Made by a program: the position numbers and the translations under genes. Below, piece after piece: positions 1-7,000 of a DNA stretch of 7,521 nt (positions are counted from its first letter, which is position 1; the number at the start of each line of letters is the position of its first letter). Origin of the DNA: an uncultured Lachnospiraceae bacterium (GTDB lineage Bacteria; Bacillota; Clostridia; Lachnospirales; Lachnospiraceae); assembly GCA_910578845.1 (NCBI GenBank), contig CAJTSL010000032.1, positions 36,023 through 43,543 on the forward strand, in the 5' to 3' direction. Under the pieces are notes generated by a model that made no database searches, was not told the DNA's origin, and was given only the letters and a program-made list of their open reading frames with translations.

Positions 1-9
1 GTTTTCTGG

Positions 10-558
10 TTACATTCTCTTCAGAAAGACATGCTTATTCGTCCGGTAACATTTCTCCTTCGTAATTTGGAGACCCATTGCTTCCACATAAGAAAAATCC
101 ATATCCTTTAACGCTTCTACGACAATCAGCGTATGCTCCGTCACATATGGCAGCTTTACTAGCAGCGATAATACCTGCTTTTCAAAATCCTGCCCATATG
201 GTGGATCCATAAAGATCACATCCGCTTCCTTCTCATGGATGCCCGGAAGCGCGCTAAGCACATCCTGCTTATAAATGGTAGCATCCTCTGCAAGCTTGGT
301 AAACTTCAAGTTCTCCTGGATACAAGCTATCGCGTCTTTATTATTTTCAATAAAATACGCATGTCTGGCGCCCCTGCTTAACGCCTCCATACCAATTCCG
401 CCGCTTCCGCTGAACAGATCAATGAAAATGCTATCCGGCAGATACGGCTGGAGCATATTAAACAATGTCTCTTTAATCCTGTCCGTCGTCGGCCTGGTCT
501 CTAACCCTTTCGGTGTCTTTAATTTTAAGCTCCTTGCCTTTCCTGCAATGATCCGCAT
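10..558 (-). CDS. rsmD: 16S rRNA (guanine966-N2)-methyltransferase RsmD
   Basis: Predicted SAM-dependent methyltransferase that modifies G966 (E. coli numbering) of 16S rRNA during small-subunit assembly; cytoplasmic. The 182-residue length is normal for the family. Visible motifs are the N-terminal MRIIAGKARS start, the RPTTDRIKE segment (22-30) typical of RsmD, the SAM-binding motif DLFSGSGGIGMEAL (47-60) and the catalytic DPPY tetrad (118-121) of amino-group N-methyltransferases. The ATG start is supported by a strong AGGAGG (positions 566-571) with a 7-base spacer. The parC stop lies only 23 bases upstream, so the two are probably co-transcribed and perhaps translationally coupled. The gene ends 9 bases from the window edge. 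In many Firmicutes coaD follows rsmD, but that is outside the window and not seen here. The family assignment is secure; the exact methylated base is taken from family knowledge. Confidence 0.95.
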   Translation of the reverse strand: MRIIAGKARSLKLKTPKGLETRPTTDRIKETLFNMLQPYLPDSIFIDLFSGSGGIGMEALSRGARHAYFIENNKDAIACIQENLKFTKLAEDATIYKQDVLSALPGIHEKEADVIFMDPPYGQDFEKQVLSLLVKLPYVTEHTLIVVEALKDMDFSYVEAMGLQITKEKCYRTNKHVFLKRM

Positions 559-565
559 CTATATT

Positions 566-571
566 CCTCCT
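566..571 (-). promoter_or_regulatory. Ribosome binding site of rsmD
   Basis: Read on the minus strand this is a perfect AGGAGG, 7 bases before the rsmD ATG and 10 bases after the parC stop codon. It fixes the rsmD start and is the strongest Shine-Dalgarno in the window. Confidence 0.85.
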
Positions 572-581
572 AAGCTCCTGA

Positions 582-2822
582 TTATGATACACGGATTTTC
601 GTTCCCTTACTGTCACGTTTCCCAAGTTTCAATTTATTCAGCTCTATCTCTTTACCCTTATAAGTAATTTTCTGGTCATCTATGCTCCGGGTATAATAGA
701 CAGCTTCTATGCTATCGTCTGCGCCAAGCTTCATGCCACGGACGCCAACTGCGCCTTTCTTTTTCTCCGGGACCTCTTCCATAGCAAATCTGAGGAAATA
801 CCCGTTCTTCGATTGCAATATCATATGGTGCTGCTGCGTATAAGTCACGACGCTCACTACCTCGTCGCCATCTAGCAGCTTTGTCGCCGCCACCGTCCTC
901 TTGGTCACATCAAACTCACCGCCATCGACAACTTTCAGCATTGCAAGTTTTGTTGCAAAAATGACTCGATATAAATTCAAATCCGTTTGGCTTGCTACAA
1001 AAATGATCGTTTCTCTTGCAGATTCGTAATTGCTGATGTTATCCACCGGAACGCCTTTATCTCTTAACTTGCCAAACGGCAGATCCGTTGCTTTGATCGT
1101 ATATAACTGTCCGGTGTTCGTAAACAGGCATACTTTCCCTGTATTCTTGCATGAAAAGACATACTTATTCTCTGCATGGACAGTCTCTTTATTCCGCTCA
1201 TATGTCTGTAAGTCAATTGTCCTCGCATACCCAAAGCGATCCATTAAGAAGATGATATCCATTTCCTCGATCTTCTTCTCCACATAAACGGCTTCGCTTG
1301 CATTCGTAATTTCCGTCCTTCTTTTCCTTGCATAAGCATCTTTTATCTCATCTAACTCATTGATAATGACCTGCGCCATAGAATCGCGCCGTGCCAGTAT
1401 ATCTTCATAGCGATAAATATTCGCCAAAGTTTCCTCATGGTCATTGATCAGTGCCTCTATTTCCAATCCAATCAGCTTGTATAGGCGCATTTCCAGAATC
1501 GCATTAGCCTGCTTCTCAGAAAACATAAGCTGCGCCGCCATGATTTTAGACTCTTTTGACTTAAACTTAATCCCGTCTGTCTTCCCCTCTACCAGACATA
1601 ATTTTGCCATATTCCTGTCTTTGGAGCCGCGAAGGATTTCAATGATCAAGTCAATGACATTACATGCTTTAATCAGTCCTTCCTGTACTTCCTTCTTATC
1701 TAACTCCTTCGCCAGCAGGTTCTGGTATTTTCTCGTGGCGACTTCATACTGGAAATCCACGTTTGCCTTGATGATCTGCTTAAGCCCCATCGTTTCTGGC
1801 TTCCCATCCGCGATCGCAAGCATATTGACGCCGAACGTGTCTTCTAATTTCGTCTTCTTATAAAGCAGATTCTTAAAATTCTCTACATCAGCGTCTTTGC
1901 GCAGCTCAATGACAATACGGATCCCCTCCTTAGAAGATTGGTTCGTAATGTCAACAATATCCTGGGTCTTCTTCGTCTCCGCAAGAGAGGCGACATCCAT
2001 CAGAAACTTTCCGATATAAGAACCAATCATCGTATATGGGATCTGTGTAATGACAAGGTTGATCTTCCCGCCCTTTGCTTTTTCTACCTCTACCTTCCCG
2101 CGGATTTTGATTTTACCAGTTCCAGACTCATAAATATCTAACAGCTCGTCCTGGTTAATGACAATGCCGCCTGTTGGGAAGTCAGGTCCCTTAATATAAC
2201 GCATCAGCTCCCTTGTGGTGATGTTCTCATCCAACATATATGCCTTCGTGGCATTAATGACCTCCGCCAGATTGTGTGGCGGAATGTTCGTCGCCATGCC
2301 GACAGCAATCCCTTCCGAGCCATTGACCAATAAATTGGGTATCTTAACAGGCAGGACGCTTGGCTCTTTCTCCGTCTCATCGAAGTTTGGCACAAAGTCT
2401 ACAACGTCCTTATCCAAATCAGCTAGAAATGCCTCTTGTGTGACCCGTTCCAGTCTTGCTTCGGTATAACGCATCGCCGCGGCGCCATCACCTTCAATAT
2501 TGCCAAAATTACCGTGTCCGTCTATTAAAGGCAATCCTTTTTTGAAATCCTGTGTCATGACGACTAGCGCATCATAAATAGAACTGTCACCATGCGGATG
2601 ATATTTACCCATCGTATCCCCAACGATACGTGCCGCTTTACGATACGGCCTGTCATAGCGGATGCCAAGCTCATACATATCATAAAGCGTTCTTCGCTGT
2701 ACAGGCTTTAACCCGTCCCGCACATCAGGAAGCGCCCTTGCGATAATAACGCTCATTGCATAATCAATGAAGGATTTCTGCATGACCTCAGAATATTCGG
2801 TTTTGATGATTCTCTCGTCCAT
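582..2822 (-). CDS. parC: DNA topoisomerase IV subunit A (ParC)
   Basis: DNA cleavage-religation subunit of a type IIA topoisomerase. With ParE it passes one duplex through another using ATP, mainly to decatenate replicated chromosomes. The 746 residues show the winged-helix cleavage domain with HPHGDS (75-80) and catalytic Tyr119 in AAMRYTEARL, then the tower and coiled-coil region (about 220-490), then a beta-pinwheel C-terminal domain (about 510-746). The pinwheel keeps degenerate blade motifs (for example 582-596 and 688-699) but has no GyrA box QRRGGKG, which argues for ParC rather than GyrA. Quinolone-determining positions Ser80 and Asp84 carry the usual sensitive-type residues. The ATG start gives the expected MDERII N-terminus. 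Its Shine-Dalgarno is modest, an AAGGG about 10 bases upstream. It lies 59 bases after parE with no clear terminator between, so an operon is likely. Some annotation pipelines would label it gyrase A. Confidence 0.9.
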   Translation of the reverse strand: MDERIIKTEYSEVMQKSFIDYAMSVIIARALPDVRDGLKPVQRRTLYDMYELGIRYDRPYRKAARIVGDTMGKYHPHGDSSIYDALVVMTQDFKKGLPLIDGHGNFGNIEGDGAAAMRYTEARLERVTQEAFLADLDKDVVDFVPNFDETEKEPSVLPVKIPNLLVNGSEGIAVGMATNIPPHNLAEVINATKAYMLDENITTRELMRYIKGPDFPTGGIVINQDELLDIYESGTGKIKIRGKVEVEKAKGGKINLVITQIPYTMIGSYIGKFLMDVASLAETKKTQDIVDITNQSSKEGIRIVIELRKDADVENFKNLLYKKTKLEDTFGVNMLAIADGKPETMGLKQIIKANVDFQYEVATRKYQNLLAKELDKKEVQEGLIKACNVIDLIIEILRGSKDRNMAKLCLVEGKTDGIKFKSKESKIMAAQLMFSEKQANAILEMRLYKLIGLEIEALINDHEETLANIYRYEDILARRDSMAQVIINELDEIKDAYARKRRTEITNASEAVYVEKKIEEMDIIFLMDRFGYARTIDLQTYERNKETVHAENKYVFSCKNTGKVCLFTNTGQLYTIKATDLPFGKLRDKGVPVDNISNYESARETIIFVASQTDLNLYRVIFATKLAMLKVVDGGEFDVTKRTVAATKLLDGDEVVSVVTYTQQHHMILQSKNGYFLRFAMEEVPEKKKGAVGVRGMKLGADDSIEAVYYTRSIDDQKITYKGKEIELNKLKLGKRDSKGTKIRVS

Positions 2823-2881
2823 ATCTTCTTATCCCTTATTTTCTTTATCTTTTTCCTGCGCTTAACAGAAAAACTGACAAC

Positions 2882-4816
2882 TTATATATCAAGTTCCGCT
2901 TCATTGGCATGGCGGTATATAAATTCCTTACGTGGCGGCACTTCCGTGCCCATCAACATTTCCGTCACTTCAGACGCCATTCTCGCATCCTCGATCTCCA
3001 CTAATTTCAGAAGCCTTGTCTCTGGGTCAAGGGTTGTCTCCCAGAGTTGCTGCGCATCCATTTCACCTAAGCCTTTATATCGCTGTAACGTAAAAGGCCC
3101 CTTATGGCGTTTCCGGTATTTGTCCAAAGCCTTATCATCGTAAAGATATTCTTCCTTGCCCTTAGACGGCATCGCTTTATAAAGCGGCGGCATAGCAATA
3201 TAGACATGGCCTTCAAAAATCAGTTCCGGCATAAACCGGTAGAATAAGGTCAAAAGGAGATTGGAAATATGTGCGCCATCCACATCCGCATCCGCCATTA
3301 TGATGATCTTGTCATAACGCAATTTGGAAATGTCAAAATCGTTCCCATACCCTTCTGAAAAACCGCAGCCAAACGCATTAATCATCGTCTTGATCTCTGC
3401 ATTAGCGAGGATCTTATCAATACTTGCTTTCTCTACATTCAAGATCTTACCGCGAATAGGCAAAATTGCCTGGAACATACGGTTCCTTGCCGTTTTGGCG
3501 CTGCCGCCCGCAGAATCCCCTTCCACAATAAAAATCTCGCACTGTGCAGGGTCTTTTGACTCACAATTGGCAAGTTTACCATTCGAATCAAAAGAAAACT
3601 TCTGCTTTGTCAGCATATTGGTTTTCGCCTTTTCTTCCGCTTTCCGAATTTTAGCCGCTTTCTCCGCACATCCGATAATGCTCTTTAAGATGTCCAGATT
3701 CCTGTCAAAATAACGGACAATTTCATCTCCCGTCACTTTAGCGACTACCTTGGAAGCATCCTGGTTATCTAATTTTGTCTTCGTCTGTCCTTCAAAACGC
3801 GGATCAGGATGCTTAATGGAAACTACCGCCGTCATACCATTCCTGACATCCGCTCCGGTAAAGTTAATATCCTTTTCCTTTAATATGTTAAGGCCTCTGG
3901 CATATGTATTGATCACATTCGTGAACATTGTCTTAAATCCTGTCAGATGGGTCCCGCCTTCGGCATTATATATATTATTGCAAAAGCCCAATACATTCTC
4001 ATGGAATTCATTGACATATTGCAGGGCGACTTCCACTGTAATCCCTTCCGCTTCCCCCTGGAAGAAAATAACGTCATGGATTGCCTCTTTTGACTTGTTC
4101 ATATCTTTGATGAAGCCAACGATCCCCTCTGGCTCATGAAATTCGATATGTTCTGTTTCTTCTTTGCGTTTATCTTCAAATATAATTGTTAATTTAGGAT
4201 TCAGATATGCCGTCTCATGAAGGCGGCTCTTGACATCATCCTCTTTAAACCTTGTTTTATCGAAAATCATATCATCTGGCAGGAACGTTATCTTCGTGCC
4301 TGTCTCTTTCGTCTTCCCAATTACCGGAAGCAGCCCATTCTTCAATTCGAGCACGGGAACGCCCCGTTCATATTTGTCCTCATAAATATAGCCGTCCGTT
4401 TTCACCTGGACATGCAGCCATTCGGAAAGCGCGTTCACGACAGAAGAACCTACGCCGTGCAGGCCTCCGCTCGTCTTATATGCTTCATTATCAAATTTGC
4501 CCCCCGCATGCAACGTCGTAAAAACAAGCCGCTCCGCGCTCATTCCTTTCTCATGCATCCCAACCGGAATGCCCCGTCCGTCATCTTCAACTGTCGCGGA
4601 GCCATCAGCTTCCAAAGTAACGCATATTTTATTACAGTATCCTGCTAAATGCTCGTCCACTGCATTATCTACAATCTCATAAATTAAATGATTCAGTCCC
4701 TTTGTAGAAACGCTGCCAATATACATTCCCGGCCTTACCCTGACCGCTTCTAACCCTTCTAGGACGGTAATGCTGGACGCGTCATATTTATTTTCATTCA
4801 CTGTTTCTTTCGCCAT
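2882..4816 (-). CDS. parE: DNA topoisomerase IV subunit B (ParE), ATPase
   Basis: ATPase subunit of topoisomerase IV, partner of the ParC encoded next. In order it has: a GHKL ATPase domain with YEIVDNAVDEHLAG (46-59), DDGRGIP (78-84) and the Gly-rich lid GGLHGVGSS (117-125); a transducer domain with the QTK switch lysine in QTKTKL (344-349); and a TOPRIM domain with EGDSAGGSA (432-440), PIRGKILN (453-460) and the metal-binding DADVDG (509-514). The C-terminal QRYKGLGEM (578-586) is also present. The 644 residues fit the shorter ParE/GyrB class. I start at the ATG at 4816 because a GAGGT lies 8 bases upstream. An in-frame GTG at 4831 would add five residues but overlaps that ribosome binding site. 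The residue after QTKTKL is Asp where Gly is usual. ParE rather than GyrB rests on the partner lacking a GyrA box and on the absence of recF/dnaN here. Confidence 0.9.
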   Translation of the reverse strand: MAKETVNENKYDASSITVLEGLEAVRVRPGMYIGSVSTKGLNHLIYEIVDNAVDEHLAGYCNKICVTLEADGSATVEDDGRGIPVGMHEKGMSAERLVFTTLHAGGKFDNEAYKTSGGLHGVGSSVVNALSEWLHVQVKTDGYIYEDKYERGVPVLELKNGLLPVIGKTKETGTKITFLPDDMIFDKTRFKEDDVKSRLHETAYLNPKLTIIFEDKRKEETEHIEFHEPEGIVGFIKDMNKSKEAIHDVIFFQGEAEGITVEVALQYVNEFHENVLGFCNNIYNAEGGTHLTGFKTMFTNVINTYARGLNILKEKDINFTGADVRNGMTAVVSIKHPDPRFEGQTKTKLDNQDASKVVAKVTGDEIVRYFDRNLDILKSIIGCAEKAAKIRKAEEKAKTNMLTKQKFSFDSNGKLANCESKDPAQCEIFIVEGDSAGGSAKTARNRMFQAILPIRGKILNVEKASIDKILANAEIKTMINAFGCGFSEGYGNDFDISKLRYDKIIIMADADVDGAHISNLLLTLFYRFMPELIFEGHVYIAMPPLYKAMPSKGKEEYLYDDKALDKYRKRHKGPFTLQRYKGLGEMDAQQLWETTLDPETRLLKLVEIEDARMASEVTEMLMGTEVPPRKEFIYRHANEAELDI

Positions 4817-4824
4817 GTGAAAAT

Positions 4825-4829
4825 ACCTC
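4825..4829 (-). promoter_or_regulatory. Ribosome binding site deciding the parE start
   Basis: Read on the minus strand this is GAGGT, 8 bases before the ATG at 4816. The alternative in-frame GTG (4829-4831) overlaps the site and has no comparable purine-rich sequence upstream, so the ATG is preferred. Confidence 0.7.
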
Positions 4830-4849
4830 ACTGATTAACATTCGTGAAT

Positions 4850-4877
4850 AGTTTAACATAAATCCAGAGAAATGCAA
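4850..4877 (-). promoter_or_regulatory. Candidate promoter of the parE-parC-rsmD operon
   Basis: On the minus strand there is a TTGCAT (-35-like, 3 of 6 matches) at 4877-4872, a 16-base spacer, then TAAACT (-10-like, 4 of 6) at 4855-4850. The -10 is preceded by TGT, giving an extended -10 arrangement. It lies about 35 bases upstream of the preferred parE ATG, in the gap after the upstream gene. This was matched by eye, and read-through from the upstream gene is also possible. Confidence 0.4.
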
Positions 4878-4927
4878 AGAGATAAAATGAAATCACGTAA
4901 AGAGGAGCGCTATCGCCTATCTGCCTT

Positions 4928-5680
4928 CTATTCCGCCACTTCATACAGATATTCCCGCCCCCTCTTGCCTGGCCTTATAAGCAAGTTCATATGGTATAGC
5001 ACATGCAGCGTCACCTGCGCTAAATCGCGATGGATATGGACAGCCTTGGCAAACTCTTTGACGGTAAAAGGCTCTTCCAGGTCATAGGGGATAAGCTGTA
5101 TGAAATCTTCCGGGCGCTCTATCTTTATTTCATCATATAAGGTTAGTGGCATTCTATCATAACGGCTGCCTTTCTTTCCCCTTCTATTCCGGGCATTCCC
5201 GGTTAAGGAAAGCAAACGGTATTCATCCATATCCACTAACGGAAAAGCAAAAGAAAGGTTCGGGTGCGTCAGATAACCTTTGATTTTATACAACTCGGGA
5301 AACGCGCTGTAGATGCTTCCAGTGACCGGAGACTTCCGTTTAGGGGAAAGCTCTCCGCTTTTCTCATCCATATAAATGAGCCATTTATGATGTGGGATCG
5401 GAAAAACTACAGTTACCGGATATAAAGGCAGAAACACTTTAAGCTTATCCCGCAGGCGGTTAAAATTACCGTTCTGGATCTCAATAATACGCTCTCCCGT
5501 ATAAATATCTGCAATATATCCTTCTATTGGCACTTCGTGATAATCCATGTCCGGCTCGTAGTATAATTTCATTACCGCATGTACGGTCTTTTCCTGCAAA
5601 GTCCCAAAGCCATGTGGGTCATGCTGCTGTAGCAGCACTTTGAGCTTTGCCTGTTCAAATGCTTCCTGATCCATTACCAT
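4928..5680 (-). CDS. Unnamed protein: PD-(D/E)xK-nuclease-like domain plus C-terminal winged helix
   Basis: I do not recognise a named family. Residues 30-95 read as a PD-(D/E)xK core: a helix starting QEKTVHAVMKLYY (29-41), a strand with Asp58 (YIADIY), a strand with Glu67-Ile-Gln69 (RIIEIQN), then a basic helix with Arg75, Arg77, Lys79 and Lys81. The D...E-x-Q pattern resembles the competence nuclease-like protein CoiA, where Gln replaces the usual Lys. Residues 202-250 look like a winged helix: FTVKEFAKAVHIHRDLAQ, a recognition-like helix to about 234, and a basic wing (RPGKRGREYLYEV). A basic patch RNRRGKKGSR (164-173) lies between. No signal peptide or membrane segment is seen, so it is probably cytoplasmic and may bind DNA. 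The start is ambiguous: an AAGGA lies 6 bases before the first ATG (5680) and an AAGGG 6 bases before the in-frame ATG at 5674. It is co-directional with parE, 111 bases upstream of parE's preferred start, and divergent from the diguanylate cyclase gene. The nuclease reading is inference from motif spacing. Confidence 0.75.
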   Translation of the reverse strand: MVMDQEAFEQAKLKVLLQQHDPHGFGTLQEKTVHAVMKLYYEPDMDYHEVPIEGYIADIYTGERIIEIQNGNFNRLRDKLKVFLPLYPVTVVFPIPHHKWLIYMDEKSGELSPKRKSPVTGSIYSAFPELYKIKGYLTHPNLSFAFPLVDMDEYRLLSLTGNARNRRGKKGSRYDRMPLTLYDEIKIERPEDFIQLIPYDLEEPFTVKEFAKAVHIHRDLAQVTLHVLYHMNLLIRPGKRGREYLYEVAE

Positions 5681-5696
5681 CCCTTATCCTTATGCA

Positions 5697-5724
5697 TATT
5701 ATTTTGTTCCTATTATTTTGTTCC
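5697..5724. repeat. Perfect 14-bp tandem direct repeat in the divergent intergenic region
   Basis: TATTATTTTGTTCC occurs twice back to back (5697-5710 and 5711-5724) with no mismatch. After two bases a partial third copy, TATTATTTT, follows at 5727-5735, and a looser relative, TATAATTTTCC, is at 5740-5750. It lies between two divergent genes, so it could be an operator or simply AT-rich slippage. No function is shown by the sequence. Confidence 0.8.
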
Positions 5725-5768
5725 ATTATTATTTTACTATATAATTTTCCTATTAAATAGTGTATAAT
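5718..5768 (+). promoter_or_regulatory. Candidate promoter(s) of the diguanylate cyclase gene
   Basis: Two perfect TATAAT boxes lie on the plus strand. The one at 5740-5745 has a TTGTTC (-35-like, 3 of 6) at 5718-5723 with a 16-base spacer, placing the -35 inside the second copy of the 14-bp repeat. The one at 5763-5768 has no convincing -35. Either would give a leader of roughly 85-110 bases. On the opposite strand a TATAGT at 5741-5736 is a possible -10 for the divergent gene, also without a good -35. The region is very AT-rich, so chance matches are likely. Confidence 0.4.
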
Positions 5769-5860
5769 AACCATAATTGATGCTATTTACCAGCTTATAA
5801 AACGATGGAACAGCTTTTCCCAAACGAATATCATTTTTGGAAGATTGGGGTTTACATAAC

Positions 5861-6967
5861 ATGATGAAACTATATGCGAATGTCACACAATTTTTGAATA
5901 AAAAAATGCAAGCTGATAAATTCCAGTACAAGATTATCATTTACACTGCTACGCTAGTGCATGTACTGCTTATTCTGATTTTTGCTGCCCTGCGCGTCGT
6001 GCCACTTGCTATTTTCAACATTGGCAGCGTCATTACTTATCTGCATTGTATTAACATCATCAAATACGGGTACAAAAAAGAACTGATCAGAACCTTTTAC
6101 ATCACTTATCTGGAAATTATTATACACTCCTTTGTCGCCACCATTTTCGTTGGCTGGCGGTTTGGCTTCCCACAGTATACCATCGGCCTGATTCCGTTTG
6201 GCTATTATATGTGTGTCACTTTGCTAAGCGACAAAAAGAAATATTACATTCCAACGATACTTGGTTTCATTGCATTTTTCTCTTTCGTCTCCTGTCGGAT
6301 GATTTCCTTATTCGCAGGGTCTATCTATCAATTGGATGTCTCGCCAGCGATAGAGCTTGCCATCTATATATTTAATTCCGTCTGCAACTTTGGATTCCTG
6401 TTCCTGGTGACGCTCGTCTTCATCATGGAGATGCAGGCATTTACCAATCAATTGCGCACACAGAACGTCGCACTTGATAATATGGCCAGCATCGATCCGC
6501 TCACCGGACTGTTTAACCGCCGGAGCATGCAGGATTGCTTCGATCAGGCATTGAAGCAGGAGCGTGCTTTCTGTCTGGTCATGTGCGATATTGACAATTT
6601 CAAGAAAGTCAACGATACTTACGGCCACGACTTCGGTGATGTCGTTCTAAAGGAAATTGCTCAAATTATCCGCCAACAGGTCAATGAAAGCGGACATGTC
6701 TGCCGTTGGGGCGGCGAAGAAATATTAATATTGAGCAATGAGAAACTAGAGCAGACTTGTCAAATCGCGGAAAATATACGGAGCAATGTCGAAACCCACC
6801 TATTCAGTTGCCGTGGCACTTCTATCCATTGTTCCCTGACACTTGGCGTTGCCGTACACCACCACGGCAATACCGTAGAAGATACGATTACCCATGCCGA
6901 TAAGCGTTTATATTATGGCAAACAAAACGGCAAGAACCGTGTCATATCTCCATTTGACGCAGCGTAG
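5861..6967 (+). CDS. Membrane-bound diguanylate cyclase (GGDEF domain)
   Basis: Predicted to make cyclic di-GMP from two GTP at the inner face of the membrane. The N-terminal half has about six hydrophobic segments (roughly 24-44, 47-68, 76-98, 103-123, 129-151, 163-188) and matches no sensor domain I can name. A short helix (190-210) leads into the GGDEF domain (about 211-365). This has DPLTGLFNRR (212-221), DIDNFKKVNDTYGH (243-256) and active site GGEEI (284-288). Metal-binding Asp243 and Glu286 and guanine-binding Asn251 and Asp260 fall at exactly the spacing known from PleD, so it should be active. The inhibitory I-site RxxD is NESG (275-278) here, so product feedback is probably lost. 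The fifth signature residue is Ile instead of Phe. I chose ATG 5861, with GGGG ending 10 bases upstream, giving 368 residues; an in-frame TTG at 5837 lacks a ribosome binding site. The gene stands alone and is divergent from the nuclease-like gene. Confidence 0.92.
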   Translation: MMKLYANVTQFLNKKMQADKFQYKIIIYTATLVHVLLILIFAALRVVPLAIFNIGSVITYLHCINIIKYGYKKELIRTFYITYLEIIIHSFVATIFVGWRFGFPQYTIGLIPFGYYMCVTLLSDKKKYYIPTILGFIAFFSFVSCRMISLFAGSIYQLDVSPAIELAIYIFNSVCNFGFLFLVTLVFIMEMQAFTNQLRTQNVALDNMASIDPLTGLFNRRSMQDCFDQALKQERAFCLVMCDIDNFKKVNDTYGHDFGDVVLKEIAQIIRQQVNESGHVCRWGGEEILILSNEKLEQTCQIAENIRSNVETHLFSCRGTSIHCSLTLGVAVHHHGNTVEDTITHADKRLYYGKQNGKNRVISPFDAA

Positions 6968-7000
6968 ACGTGGACAAATTGCCCACGTCTATTATAATTT
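6965..7000 (+). terminator. Intrinsic terminator after the diguanylate cyclase gene
   Basis: An inverted repeat TAGACGTGG / CCACGTCTA (6965-6973 and 6983-6991) gives a perfect 9-bp stem with a 9-base loop. A T-rich tract (TTATAATTT, 6992-7000) follows on the plus strand. The stem starts with the TAG stop codon itself. On the minus strand the bases after the stem are not T-rich, so it looks one-directional. The tail overlaps the stop codon of the convergent gene. Confidence 0.75.

Noticed and set aside
2823..2881. Separate promoter for parC (TTGTCA at the parE 3' end)
   Set aside because: The -35-like hexamer is good but no acceptable -10 lies 16-18 bases downstream, so co-transcription with parE is simpler.
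4817..4831. GTG start adding five residues to ParE
   Set aside because: The GTG overlaps the GAGGT ribosome binding site that serves the ATG at 4816, and the ATG gives the more typical MAKE-type N-terminus.
4895..4927. Hairpin after the nuclease-like gene as a terminator
   Set aside because: Only a short bulged stem (AGG/CCT plus CG/CG) can be drawn and no T-run follows directly, so it is too weak to call.
5837..5860. TTG start extending the diguanylate cyclase by eight residues
   Set aside because: No Shine-Dalgarno precedes the TTG, while a G-rich tract ends 10 bases before the ATG at 5861.
5752..5860. Possible c-di-GMP riboswitch in the leader of the diguanylate cyclase gene
   Set aside because: I could not find the conserved core segments of the GEMM type or any strong paired structure in this leader.
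5737..5940. Small minus-strand open frame (67 codons) across the cyclase leader and 5' end
   Set aside because: No ribosome binding site or recognisable protein, and it overlaps the real cyclase gene and the promoter region.
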